This document shows positions 35,315 to 43,754 of a stretch of DNA of 64,000 nucleotides, one piece after another. Source of the DNA: Neisseria mucosa (GTDB lineage: Bacteria; Pseudomonadota; Gammaproteobacteria; Burkholderiales; Neisseriaceae); assembly GCF_013267835.1 (NCBI RefSeq), contig NZ_CP053939.1, forward strand, positions 1,178,001 to 1,242,000, given 5' to 3'. Under the pieces are notes generated by a model. The model worked only from the letters and a program-made list of their open reading frames with translations. It ran no database searches and was not told the DNA's origin. Made by a program: the position numbers and the translations under genes. How positions within the stretch are numbered: position 1 is the first letter of the stretch; each line of letters opens with the position of its first letter.

Positions 35315-36972
35315 AAAAACACGATTCTTCACCCAATTATCACGCCCCGGCGCGTGTCAAGAAAACCAATGTCTTCACTTCTGTCGTGTGGCTGATTCCG
35401 CTGATTGCGCTGATTGCCGGCGGCTGGCTTTTGGTTAAAGACATCCGCAACCGCGGCCCTGTCGTTACGCTGTTGATGGATAGCGCCGAAGGCATCGAAG
35501 TCAACAACACCGTTATTAAGGTATTGAACGTCGATGTCGGACGCGTTACCCGCATCAAATTGCGCGACGACCAAAAAGGCGTGGAAGTTACCGCCCAACT
35601 CAGCGCCGATGCCAAAGACCTTATCCGCAGCGATACCCAATTTTGGGTGGTCAAACCGCGTATCGACCAAAGCGGCGTTACCGGCTTGGGAACCTTGCTT
35701 TCCGGCTCTTATATCGCATTTACACCTGGCAAAAGCCAAGAAACCAAAGATGTATTTGTCGTCCAAGACATTCCGCCGATTGCCGCCATCGGTCAAAGCG
35801 GCCTGCGCCTGAATTTGATCGGCAAAAACGACCGCATCCTCAATGCCAGCAGCCCGATTTTGTATGAAAACTTTATGGTCGGCCAAGTAGAAAGCGCGCA
35901 TTTCGACCCGTCCGACCAAAGTGTGCATTACACCATTTTCATCCAAAGCCCCAACGACAAACTGATTAATTCGGAAAGCCGTTTCTGGTTGGAGAACGGC
36001 ATCAATATCGAAACCACAGGCAGCGGCGTCAAACTCAACTCCGCTCCTCTGCCTGCCCTGCTGTCGGGCGCGATTTCGTTTGATTCGCCGAAAACCAAAA
36101 ACAGTAAAAACGTCAAAAGCGAAGACAGCTTCACGCTTTATGACAGCCGCAGCGAAGTGGCCAATCTGCCTGACAACCGCTCGCTGTATTACACCGCATT
36201 CTTCAAACAATCCGTACGCGGCCTGACTGCCGGTTCGCCCGTCGAATACAAAGGCCTGAATGTCGGCGTGGTTTCCGACGTTCCCTATTTCGACCGCAAC
36301 GACAGCCTGCATTTGTTTGAAAACGGCTGGATTCCCGTGCGCATCCGCATTGAGCCTTCCCGTTTGGAAATCAATGCCGACGAGCAAAGCAAAGAGCATT
36401 GGAAACAACAATTTCAGACGGCCTTAAACAAAGGTCTGACTGCCACCATCTCCAGCAACAACCTGCTGACCGGCAGCAAAATGATTGAGTTGAACGATCA
36501 GCCTTCCGCCTCGCCCAAGCTGCGACCGCATACCGTTTATGCCGGCGATACCGTTATCGCCACACAAGGCGGTGGTTTGGACGATTTGCAGGCAAAAGTG
36601 GCCGATTTGTTAGACAAGTTCAACAACCTGCCATTGGATAAAACCGTTGCCGGCTTGAACGGCTCGCTTGCCGAGCTCAAGTCCACACTCAAATCTGCCA
36701 ATGCCGCCCTAAGCTCTATTGACAAACTGGTCGGTAAACCGCAGACACAAAACATTCCGAACGAGCTGAACCAAACCCTGAAAGAATTGCGTCAAACCCT
36801 GCAAGGTGTATCGCCGCAATCGCCTATCTACGGCGACGTGCAAAATACGCTGCAAAGTTTGGACAAAACCTTAAAAGACGTTCAACCCGTGATTAATACT
36901 TTGAAAGAAAAACCCAATGCGCTGATTTTCAACAGCAGCAGCAAAGACCCCATCCCGAAAGGAAGCCGATAA
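35311..36972 (+). CDS. pqiB: MCE-domain lipid transport protein PqiB
   Basis: 553 residues. A short N-terminal tail and one membrane helix (VVWLIPLIALIAGGWLLV, about residues 26-43) anchor it in the inner membrane. Three MCE domains follow, beginning at GPVVTLLMDSAEGIEVNNT, then IAAIGQSGLRLNLIG, and SLYYTAFFKQSVRGLTAGSPVEYKG. The last 120 residues form a coiled coil (DDLQAKVADLLDKFNNLPLDKTV), as in PqiB tunnels that reach across the periplasm. It overlaps pqiA (ATGA) and pqiC (TAATG). Confidence 0.93.
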   Translation: MKKHDSSPNYHAPARVKKTNVFTSVVWLIPLIALIAGGWLLVKDIRNRGPVVTLLMDSAEGIEVNNTVIKVLNVDVGRVTRIKLRDDQKGVEVTAQLSADAKDLIRSDTQFWVVKPRIDQSGVTGLGTLLSGSYIAFTPGKSQETKDVFVVQDIPPIAAIGQSGLRLNLIGKNDRILNASSPILYENFMVGQVESAHFDPSDQSVHYTIFIQSPNDKLINSESRFWLENGINIETTGSGVKLNSAPLPALLSGAISFDSPKTKNSKNVKSEDSFTLYDSRSEVANLPDNRSLYYTAFFKQSVRGLTAGSPVEYKGLNVGVVSDVPYFDRNDSLHLFENGWIPVRIRIEPSRLEINADEQSKEHWKQQFQTALNKGLTATISSNNLLTGSKMIELNDQPSASPKLRPHTVYAGDTVIATQGGGLDDLQAKVADLLDKFNNLPLDKTVAGLNGSLAELKSTLKSANAALSSIDKLVGKPQTQNIPNELNQTLKELRQTLQGVSPQSPIYGDVQNTLQSLDKTLKDVQPVINTLKEKPNALIFNSSSKDPIPKGSR

Positions 36973-37490
36973 TGCGCCTCTTCCCGATTGCCGTCGCCCT
37001 GACGCTTGCCGCCTGCGGCACCGCGCAAAGCACACAATATTTCGTCCTGCCCGACAGCCAGTACATCCGTCCGGCTGCACAAGGCAACGAAATCGCGGTC
37101 AAAGTCAACCTTGCCGAACCGCTTGCCAACGGCGGCCTCGTTTACCAAACCGACGCCTATCATGTGAATCTGGCGAAAAACCACCTTTGGGCGGCGCCAC
37201 TCGATGGCGCGTTGGCGGCCAACCTCAGCAACAAGCTCAACCGCCTCAATCCGCGCTATACTTTCGTCCCTGCTTCACGCAGCCAAAGCAGCCAAACCCT
37301 GAAAGTCTATATCGAAGCCTTCCAAGGCAGCTATCAGGGGCAGACCACCATCAGCGGTTATGCACAATGGCCGGACGGACGCAGCAAACCGTTTAACGCC
37401 ATCACGCCACAACAAGGCGACGGCTATACCGCCATGCTTGAATCGTTGGAAAACGGTTTGTCACAGGTTGCCGATACGATTGCCTATTAA
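36972..37490 (+). CDS. pqiC: Outer-membrane lipoprotein PqiC
   Basis: 172 residues with a lipoprotein signal peptide (MRLFPIAVALTLAACGTAQS, lipobox LAAC, Cys15). The mature part has the DUF330/ABC-type transport auxiliary fold with TQYFVLPDSQYIRPAAQ. It docks PqiB at the outer membrane. The start shares its A with the pqiB stop (TAATG). Confidence 0.92.
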   Translation: MRLFPIAVALTLAACGTAQSTQYFVLPDSQYIRPAAQGNEIAVKVNLAEPLANGGLVYQTDAYHVNLAKNHLWAAPLDGALAANLSNKLNRLNPRYTFVPASRSQSSQTLKVYIEAFQGSYQGQTTISGYAQWPDGRSKPFNAITPQQGDGYTAMLESLENGLSQVADTIAY

Positions 37491-37494
37491 ACCC

Positions 37495-37530
37495 AAAGGC
37501 CGTCTGAAAGATGTTCAGACGGCCTTTTTT
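37495..37530. terminator. DUS terminator after pqiC
   Basis: AAAGGCCGTCTGAA and TTCAGACGGCCTTT with a short loop between convergent pqiC and grxB, T-run on the plus strand. Confidence 0.85.
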
Positions 37531-37546
37531 ATGTTTCAAACATTCA

Positions 37547-38182
37547 TCACAACGCACGGTCAAAATACAGAGCCACGCCGGATCGCTCGCTCATCGCCAG
37601 CAAATAATCCATCAATTTTTGCGGCCATTGAATACCGCGCACAACGGTCAGATTGCGCAAAATAGGGAAAGTCAGGATATCTTCCAAACTGATTTCACCG
37701 CCCAAACCCTCGCCTTCGCACACCAGCGTTTTCAGTTCGGCCAAGTCTTGATGCAAACGCTCCAGATACTGCGCCGTTTTGTTCAGATTAGTCTCGAAAT
37801 TGCCGATATTTTTCTCTTTTTTGTCAATATAGTATTGTTTCGCTTCATCGGTCTCAAATTCGGGCAGGCCGATTTTGACCATGCGCGGCTGTACCAATTT
37901 GTTATTGTATTCGCCCACTTTGTCCAACCAAGCCTGAACCTCAGGACGAACCTCTTCTTTCAGACGGCCTTGATCGATATAGCGGACAATATCCAAACTC
38001 TCGCCCATAAACGAACCGTCTTCTTTTTGCAAAATCGGCACTTGTTTTGAGCCAATCATGCCAATCGGCGTAGCTTCGTCATCGTTCGCCAAAACAACCT
38101 CTTCCACCGCCACATCGCGCAAGCCAAAAATCATCCGCGCACGGACGCAAAATGGGCAATGGTCGTAAATATACAGTTTCAT
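37547..38182 (-). CDS. grxB: Glutaredoxin 2 (GrxB)
   Basis: From the ATG at 38182 (MKLYIYDHCPFCVRARM), which has AAGGAGCATTGCC upstream, it has 211 residues; the longer open frame adds an unsupported extension. The active site is Cys9-Pro-Phe-Cys12. A C-terminal all-helical GST-like domain follows, so it is the 24-kDa GrxB type rather than a short glutaredoxin. It reduces disulfides with glutathione in the cytoplasm. Confidence 0.93.
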   Translation of the reverse strand: MKLYIYDHCPFCVRARMIFGLRDVAVEEVVLANDDEATPIGMIGSKQVPILQKEDGSFMGESLDIVRYIDQGRLKEEVRPEVQAWLDKVGEYNNKLVQPRMVKIGLPEFETDEAKQYYIDKKEKNIGNFETNLNKTAQYLERLHQDLAELKTLVCEGEGLGGEISLEDILTFPILRNLTVVRGIQWPQKLMDYLLAMSERSGVALYFDRAL

Positions 38183-38345
38183 GGCAATGCTCCTTAAAAT
38201 TTCAAAACGGTTAACCATAACACCCAAGGCCGTCTGAAACAAGGCTTCCTGAAACATAGTGCAGCATTCGCATACAAATCTAGGGCTGCCCGCAATAAAC
38301 TGTTACAATAGCAACGTTTTTATCAAAAAGAAAAAAACGCACGCC

Positions 38346-40559
38346 ATGACCACTATTCGCCAAACGCCCCAAACATCGAGCGTAACGCTGGAAGGCCTCC
38401 TCGCATGGTTCGACGGCTATGTTGCCGCGCTGCCTGATCCCGATAAAAACCTGATTCAGACGGCCTTTGACCTGGCTAAAGAACATTATCCCGCCGATGC
38501 CCTAACGACTTACGGCGAGCCTTTAATGGAACATTTTCTCGGCTCGATGCAAATCGTCAGCGAACTAGACCTCTTGCCCGATGCCGTAGCCGCTACGATT
38601 TTGTCCGACATCGGCAAATACGTTCCCACTTGGCAAGAATTGGTTGCCGAACGCTGCAACAGCACCGTTTGCGAGCTGGTCAAAGGCGTAGACGAAGTAC
38701 AAAAACTGACCCAATTCGCACGCGTGGACAGCCTTGCCACGCCGGAAGAGCGCGCCCAACAAGCCGAAACCATGCGTAAAATGCTGTTGGCGATGGTTAC
38801 CGACATCCGCGTCGTCCTGATCAAACTGGCGATGCGCACGCGCACCCTCCAATTCTTAAGCAACGTTCCCGACAATCCTGAAAAACGCGCCGTTGCCAAA
38901 GAAACCCTCGACATTTTTGCCCCGCTCGCCAACCGCTTGGGCGTGTGGCAACTCAAATGGCAGCTCGAAGATTTGGGCTTCCGCCATCAAGAGCCGGAAA
39001 AATACCGCGAAATCGCCCTGCTTTTGGACGAAAAGCGCACCGAGCGCCTCGAATATATCGAGAATTTCCTCAATATCCTGCGTACGGAACTGAAAAAATA
39101 CAATATTCATTTTGAAGTTGCCGGAAGACCGAAGCATATCTACTCCATTTATAAAAAAATGGTGAAGAAAAAGCTCACTTTTGACGGCCTGTTCGACATC
39201 CGCGCCGTACGGATTTTGGTCGATACCGTTCCCGAGTGTTACACCACGCTGGGTATCGTCCACAGTCTCTGGCAGCCGATTCCGGGCGAGTTCGACGACT
39301 ACATCGCCAACCCGAAAGGCAACGGCTACAAAAGTTTGCACACCGTTATCGTCGGCCCGGAAGACAAAGGTGTGGAAGTCCAAATCCGCACCTTCGACAT
39401 GCACCAATTCAACGAATTCGGTGTCGCCGCCCACTGGCGTTATAAAGAAGGCGGCAAGGGCGATTCCGCCTACGAACAGAAAATCGCCTGGTTGCGCCAA
39501 CTCTTGGACTGGCGCGAAAACATGGCCGAAAGCGGCAAGGAAGACCTCGCCGCCGCCTTCAAAACCGAACTTTTCAACGACACGATTTATGTTTTGACCC
39601 CGCACGGCAAAGTCCTCTCCCTGCCTACGGGCGCGACCCCCATCGACTTTGCCTACGCCCTGCACAGCAGCGTGGGCGACCGTTGCCGCGGTGCAAAAGT
39701 TGAAGGACAAATCGTACCGCTGTCCACGCCTTTGGAAAACGGACAACGCGTTGAAATCATTACTGCAAAAGAAGGCAATCCTTCCGTCAACTGGCTCTAC
39801 GAAGGCTGGGTCAAATCCAACCGCGCCATCAGCAAAATCCGTGCCTTCATCCGCCAGCAAAATGCGGATACCGTGCGCGAAACAGGCCGGGCCCAACTGG
39901 ACAAACAGTTGTCAAAAATCTTCCCCAAACCCAATCTGCAAGCATTGGCGGAAAAACTCGGCTTCAAAAAAACTGACGAACTCTATACGGCCATCGGTCA
40001 GGGCGAAATTTCCAACCGCGCCATCAGTAAGGCCTGCGGTGCTTTGATCGAACCGGCTCCGGTACCGGTTGACGAGACCAATATCGTCAAACAGTCTAAA
40101 ATCAAAAAAGGCGGCAAAAACGGCATTCTGATTGACGGCGAAGACGGCCTGATGACCACGCTTGCCAAATGCTGCAAACCCGCGCCACCCGATGATATTG
40201 TGGGCTTTGTTACCCGCGACCGCGGCATTTCCGTCCACCGCTGCACCTGCCCTTCTTTCCGCCACCTTGCCGAACAGGCTCCGGAAAAAGTGTTGAACGC
40301 AAGCTGGGCAGCCTTGCAGGAAGGACAAGTATTTGCCGTCGATGTCGAAATCCGCGCCCAAGACCGCTCCGGTTTGCTGCGCGACGTTTCGGATGCGCTG
40401 GCGCGGCACAAACTCAACGTTACCGCGGTGCAAACCCAATCACGCGATTTGGAAGCCAGCATGCGCTTTACCCTTGAAGTCCGCCAAGTCAACGACCTGC
40501 CGCGTGTATTGGCCAGTCTGGGCGACATCAAAGGCGTTTTAAGCGTAACGCGCTTATAA
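38346..40559 (+). CDS. relA: (p)ppGpp synthetase RelA
   Basis: From the ATG at 38346 (MTTIRQTPQTSSVTLE) the protein has 737 residues. The N-terminal hydrolase domain is degenerate: the HD motif region reads ATILSDIGKY instead of carrying His-Asp, so hydrolase activity is likely lost. The synthetase domain has GRPKHIYSIYKKM, then FDIRAVRILVD and DDYIANPKGNGYKSLHT. The TGS domain starts at DTIYVLTPHGKVLSLPTGATPIDFAY and an ACT domain forms the C-terminus (AQDRSGLLRDVSDALA). It responds to uncharged tRNA on ribosomes. SpoT is the alternative, but the lost HD points to RelA. A DUS lies in the N-terminal coding part near 38455. Confidence 0.9.
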   Translation: MTTIRQTPQTSSVTLEGLLAWFDGYVAALPDPDKNLIQTAFDLAKEHYPADALTTYGEPLMEHFLGSMQIVSELDLLPDAVAATILSDIGKYVPTWQELVAERCNSTVCELVKGVDEVQKLTQFARVDSLATPEERAQQAETMRKMLLAMVTDIRVVLIKLAMRTRTLQFLSNVPDNPEKRAVAKETLDIFAPLANRLGVWQLKWQLEDLGFRHQEPEKYREIALLLDEKRTERLEYIENFLNILRTELKKYNIHFEVAGRPKHIYSIYKKMVKKKLTFDGLFDIRAVRILVDTVPECYTTLGIVHSLWQPIPGEFDDYIANPKGNGYKSLHTVIVGPEDKGVEVQIRTFDMHQFNEFGVAAHWRYKEGGKGDSAYEQKIAWLRQLLDWRENMAESGKEDLAAAFKTELFNDTIYVLTPHGKVLSLPTGATPIDFAYALHSSVGDRCRGAKVEGQIVPLSTPLENGQRVEIITAKEGNPSVNWLYEGWVKSNRAISKIRAFIRQQNADTVRETGRAQLDKQLSKIFPKPNLQALAEKLGFKKTDELYTAIGQGEISNRAISKACGALIEPAPVPVDETNIVKQSKIKKGGKNGILIDGEDGLMTTLAKCCKPAPPDDIVGFVTRDRGISVHRCTCPSFRHLAEQAPEKVLNASWAALQEGQVFAVDVEIRAQDRSGLLRDVSDALARHKLNVTAVQTQSRDLEASMRFTLEVRQVNDLPRVLASLGDIKGVLSVTRL

Positions 40560-40576
40560 TTCCCATTCCCCCATCT

Positions 40577-40613
40577 AAAGGCCGTCTGAAAGTATTGCTT
40601 TCAGACGGCCTTT
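40577..40613 (+). terminator. DUS terminator after relA
   Basis: AAAGGCCGTCTGAAAG and CTTTCAGACGGCCTTT pair with a 5-base loop. Confidence 0.85.
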
Positions 40614-40757
40614 CACACATCGGCTGCCAATATATAACCTACGCTTCTATCCTTACAATCAGCCGTTATTTCCTGTCCGCCATATTCTCAGGCAAACTCG
40701 CCATCCGCATGATAAAGAAAGATATTTTTATTCTTATATTAACCTTAAGGAAACTTC

Positions 40758-41552
40758 ATGGATACACGAGACCTGTTCCCTCATGAAATTTTGCAGGACG
40801 CCATCGGCAAGAGTTGCGCCAAATCTGAATTCAGCATCAAGATGTTGGTGATTTTGAGTTTCTTAGGCGGCGGTTATGTCGGCTTCGGCTATCTTGCCTG
40901 CCTGCGCGTCATCAGCGGCATTCCTGCCGAATGGAACGGTCTGGCCGCCCTGTTGGGCGCATCCGTGTTCCCTATCGCACTGATTTGTATCTTAATCGGC
41001 GGCGGCGAGTTGGCAACAGGCAATATGATGATTATGGCCTTGGGTAAGCTGACCGGCCGCGTCAGCACCCACAAACTGGTGCGCAACTGGCTGATTGTCA
41101 GCTTGGGCAATCTGGCAGGCGCCGTAGCTATGGCCTATTTCCTTGGCCACTACGTCGGCCTTGCCGAAGGGCCGGCCGCAGCGAAAACCATTGCCATTGC
41201 CGAAGCCAAAGTCAATATGGACTTCGGCCGCGCATTCGTCTCCGCCATCGCATGTAACTGGATGGTGTGTATGGGCATCTGGTTTTACTTCGGCGCACGC
41301 CATACTTCAGGACGAATCTTGGCCATGTGGTTCCCGGTTATGATCTTCGTATTAATCGGCTTTCAACACTTTGTTGCTAATATGTTCATCATTCCGGCCG
41401 GCATTTGGGCGGGCGCAAACGTCAGCTGGGGTCAATTTTTCTACAACATGATTCCTGTTTTCTTAGGCAACGTCCTGGGCGGATCATCCTTTGTCGCGGC
41501 CTCTTATCTCTTTGCTTACAAACACTTATTAAAAGACGATTTTTCTATTTAA
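40758..41552 (+). CDS. Formate/nitrite transporter family channel (FocA/NirC)
   Basis: 264 residues with six membrane helices typical of the FNT family. Conserved FNT features seen are an early GGGYVGFGYL segment, the Omega-loop-type region CILIGGGELATGNMMIMALGKL, NWLIVSLGNLAGA, and GFQHFVANMF with the channel histidine. It moves formate, nitrite or similar monovalent anions across the inner membrane. Which ion is not decided by sequence. AAGGAAACTTC is the RBS. It stands alone; a strong non-DUS terminator follows. Confidence 0.88.
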   Translation: MDTRDLFPHEILQDAIGKSCAKSEFSIKMLVILSFLGGGYVGFGYLACLRVISGIPAEWNGLAALLGASVFPIALICILIGGGELATGNMMIMALGKLTGRVSTHKLVRNWLIVSLGNLAGAVAMAYFLGHYVGLAEGPAAAKTIAIAEAKVNMDFGRAFVSAIACNWMVCMGIWFYFGARHTSGRILAMWFPVMIFVLIGFQHFVANMFIIPAGIWAGANVSWGQFFYNMIPVFLGNVLGGSSFVAASYLFAYKHLLKDDFSI

Positions 41553-41574
41553 TATAGTCTTTTTCTCTAAAAAC

Positions 41575-41606
41575 CCCCGTATCTGCCCGACACAGATACG
41601 GGGTTT
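41575..41606 (+). terminator. Intrinsic terminator of the formate/nitrite channel gene
   Basis: CCCCGTATCTG and CAGATACGGGG form a perfect 11-bp stem with a 7-base loop, followed by TTT. It contains no DUS. Confidence 0.85.
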
Positions 41607-41790
41607 CTGCACAAGGCCGTCTGAAAGTCCAAGTCGTTTAATTACTTTTTCTCTTTAATCCCCAAAAAACATCAGGAAAGATAGTTTCACACACTTTCCT
41701 TCGTCATCATCGGTAAAAATTTATATATTTTTATGTTTTTAAATGACTTAGCCAAAAGACGGCATCAATTTTGAATAAAGGCAGGGTTCT

Positions 41791-41813
41791 TCGCTTTGCA
41801 AAAGCGACTTTTT
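41791..41813 (+). terminator. Terminator-like hairpin in the putP leader
   Basis: TCGCTTT-GCA-AAAGCGA is a perfect 7-bp stem with a 3-base loop, followed by CTTTTT. It belongs to no known transcript, so it may end a small RNA or an attenuated leader. Confidence 0.4.
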
Positions 41814-41887
41814 ACGGTATGCTGGTTTAAATTATTTACAATTTAATGCATTAAGATTTCGTATTTTATTGTATTTGAAAATAATTT

Positions 41888-41919
41888 ATCCTGTCTCTCT
41901 CGCAAAAAACAGGATTTTT
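41888..41919 (+). terminator. Second terminator-like hairpin in the putP leader
   Basis: ATCCTGT and ACAGGAT form a 7-bp stem around a 14-base loop (CTCTCTCGCAAAAA), followed by TTTT. It lies 87 bp before the putP start. Confidence 0.4.
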
Positions 41920-42005
41920 AAGCTGTATTTTTATTAGAAAAAAGTTTGGGTATGAATTGCTTGCAATTTCAAACCCCTTTTAAAAGTTAGATGAGGAATA
42001 AGTAC

Positions 42006-43532
42006 ATGAATCCCATGTATATCACTTTCGCGATCTATTTGGTCGCCGTACTACTGATCGGCCTTGCCGCCTATTTTTCAACCCGCAACTTCGACGACTA
42101 CATCCTCGGCGGCCGCAGCTTGGGCCCGTTCGTGACCGCGATGTCTGCCGGTGCTTCCGATATGTCAGGTTGGCTCTTGATGGGTTTGCCCGGTGCCATT
42201 TACCTGAGCGGTTTGAATGAAGCTTGGATTGCCATTGGTCTGATTGTAGGCGCATACTTCAACTGGCTTTTGGTTGCAGGCCGCCTGCGCGTGCATACCG
42301 AATACGCCAACAACGCACTGACGCTGCCTGACTACTTCTTCCACCGCTTCGGTGCCGGCGGTCACTTGATGAAAGTGGTTTCCGCACTGATTATCTTGTT
42401 CTTCTTCACTATTTACTGTGCTTCAGGCATCGTGGCCGGTGCTACCCTGTTCCAAAGCCTGTTCCACGGTATGTCTTACAATCAAGCCATGTGGCTGGGT
42501 GCCGGCGCAACCATCGCCTATACCTTCTTGGGTGGTTTCTTGGCCGTAAGCTGGACCGATACCCTGCAGGCTTCTTTGATGATTTTTGCATTGATCCTGA
42601 CCCCTGTAATGGTGTACTTGGGCTTGGGCGGTGCAGATCAAATGAATGCCGCTATGCAACAAGTTGCCGCTTCTACCGGTAAAGAATACGGCAGCCTGTT
42701 TGCCGGAACGACCGTCATCGGCATTATCTCCACCGCGGCTTGGGGCTTGGGCTATTTCGGCCAACCGCACATTTTGGCCCGCTTCATGGCTGCCGAAAGT
42801 GCCAAATCCTTGGTTTCTGCACGCCGCATCGGTATGACTTGGATGATTCTGTGTATGGCCGGTGCCGTGGCTGTCGGCTACTTCGGTATCGCTTACTTCG
42901 GTGCCAACCCTGCCCACGTTGATGAAATGAACGGCAACCACGAACGCATCTTCATCGCTTTGGCCACCCTGCTCTTCAACCCTTGGGTTGCCGGTATCAT
43001 CTTGAGCGCGATTCTCGCCGCCGTAATGTCCACCCTGTCTTGCCAATTGTTGGTTTGCTCCAGCGCGATTACCGAAGACTTCTACAAAGGCTTCCTGCGT
43101 AAAAAAGCACAACAAGCCGAGTTGGTATGGATTGGCCGTCTGATGGTTTTGGCGATTGCCGTGATTTCCATCCTGATTGCTTCTGATCCTAACAGCAAAG
43201 TATTGGGCTTGGTGGCTTACGCATGGGCAGGTTTTGGTGCCGCATTCGGTCCGGTTGTTATCCTGTCTGTACTGTGGAAACGCATTACTGCCTACGGTGC
43301 ACTCTCCGGCATGATTGCAGGTGCGCTGACTGTAGTGGTTTGGGCCGAATGGATCAAAAAACCTGCTCTGGCTGCACAAGAAACAGGCTTCTCTACCGTC
43401 TATGAAATCGTCCCCGGCTTTATCATTTGCACACTCGTGATTGTTTTGGTGTCCCTGATCGACAAAAAACCTTCACGTGAATTGCAAGAACGCTTTGAAA
43501 AAGCAGACGCAGAATACCGCGCCTCTAAATAA
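42006..43532 (+). CDS. putP: Sodium/proline symporter
   Basis: I use the ATG at 42006 (MNPMYITFAIYLVAVLLIG), which has GAGGAATAAGTAC upstream and gives 508 residues; an ATG 15 bp upstream leaves no room for an RBS. There are about 13 hydrophobic segments and SSS-family blocks: GGRSLGPFVTAMSAGASDMSGWLLMG with the sodium-site residues, and WAGFGAAFGPVVILSVLWKR. The cognate catabolic gene putA lies 222 bp downstream, which supports proline as substrate. Confidence 0.95.
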   Translation: MNPMYITFAIYLVAVLLIGLAAYFSTRNFDDYILGGRSLGPFVTAMSAGASDMSGWLLMGLPGAIYLSGLNEAWIAIGLIVGAYFNWLLVAGRLRVHTEYANNALTLPDYFFHRFGAGGHLMKVVSALIILFFFTIYCASGIVAGATLFQSLFHGMSYNQAMWLGAGATIAYTFLGGFLAVSWTDTLQASLMIFALILTPVMVYLGLGGADQMNAAMQQVAASTGKEYGSLFAGTTVIGIISTAAWGLGYFGQPHILARFMAAESAKSLVSARRIGMTWMILCMAGAVAVGYFGIAYFGANPAHVDEMNGNHERIFIALATLLFNPWVAGIILSAILAAVMSTLSCQLLVCSSAITEDFYKGFLRKKAQQAELVWIGRLMVLAIAVISILIASDPNSKVLGLVAYAWAGFGAAFGPVVILSVLWKRITAYGALSGMIAGALTVVVWAEWIKKPALAAQETGFSTVYEIVPGFIICTLVIVLVSLIDKKPSRELQERFEKADAEYRASK

Positions 43533-43543
43533 GGTGTTTTCAG

Positions 43544-43575
43544 ACGGCCTGCATGATTCCGTGCAGGCCGTTTTT
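43544..43575 (+). terminator. Terminator after putP built on an extended DUS
   Basis: ACGGCCTGCA and TGCAGGCCGT form a 10-bp stem with an 8-base loop, followed by TTTTT. Only one arm is a complete DUS. Confidence 0.8.
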
Positions 43576-43754
43576 ACGACATAAACTGTTTCAAAATAAT
43601 CTGATACTTATCAGAAAAAACAGCAATTTATGCGGATGCATCTTGTATCCGCATCATAAATTTATTACGATATTACTATCCTTCAGAATACCTGTTTTAG
43701 CAATCCTATCCAGGCCGTCTGAAATCATGAAAAAACCTCTGGAGAACTTAAATA

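Larger units (their letters stand above)
41553..42005. other. Intergenic region and leader upstream of putP
   Basis: 453 bp, AT-rich, no protein gene seen. It contains the focA-like terminator, one DUS (41614-41625), and two further hairpins with T-tails at 41791 and 41888 (listed). The last 100 bp end with AGATGAGGAATAAGTAC before the putP ATG. Confidence 0.6.

Noticed and set aside
38259..38345. Extension of relA upstream to 38259
   Set aside because: The extra residues are not like any RelA, and the ATG at 38346 gives the usual length.
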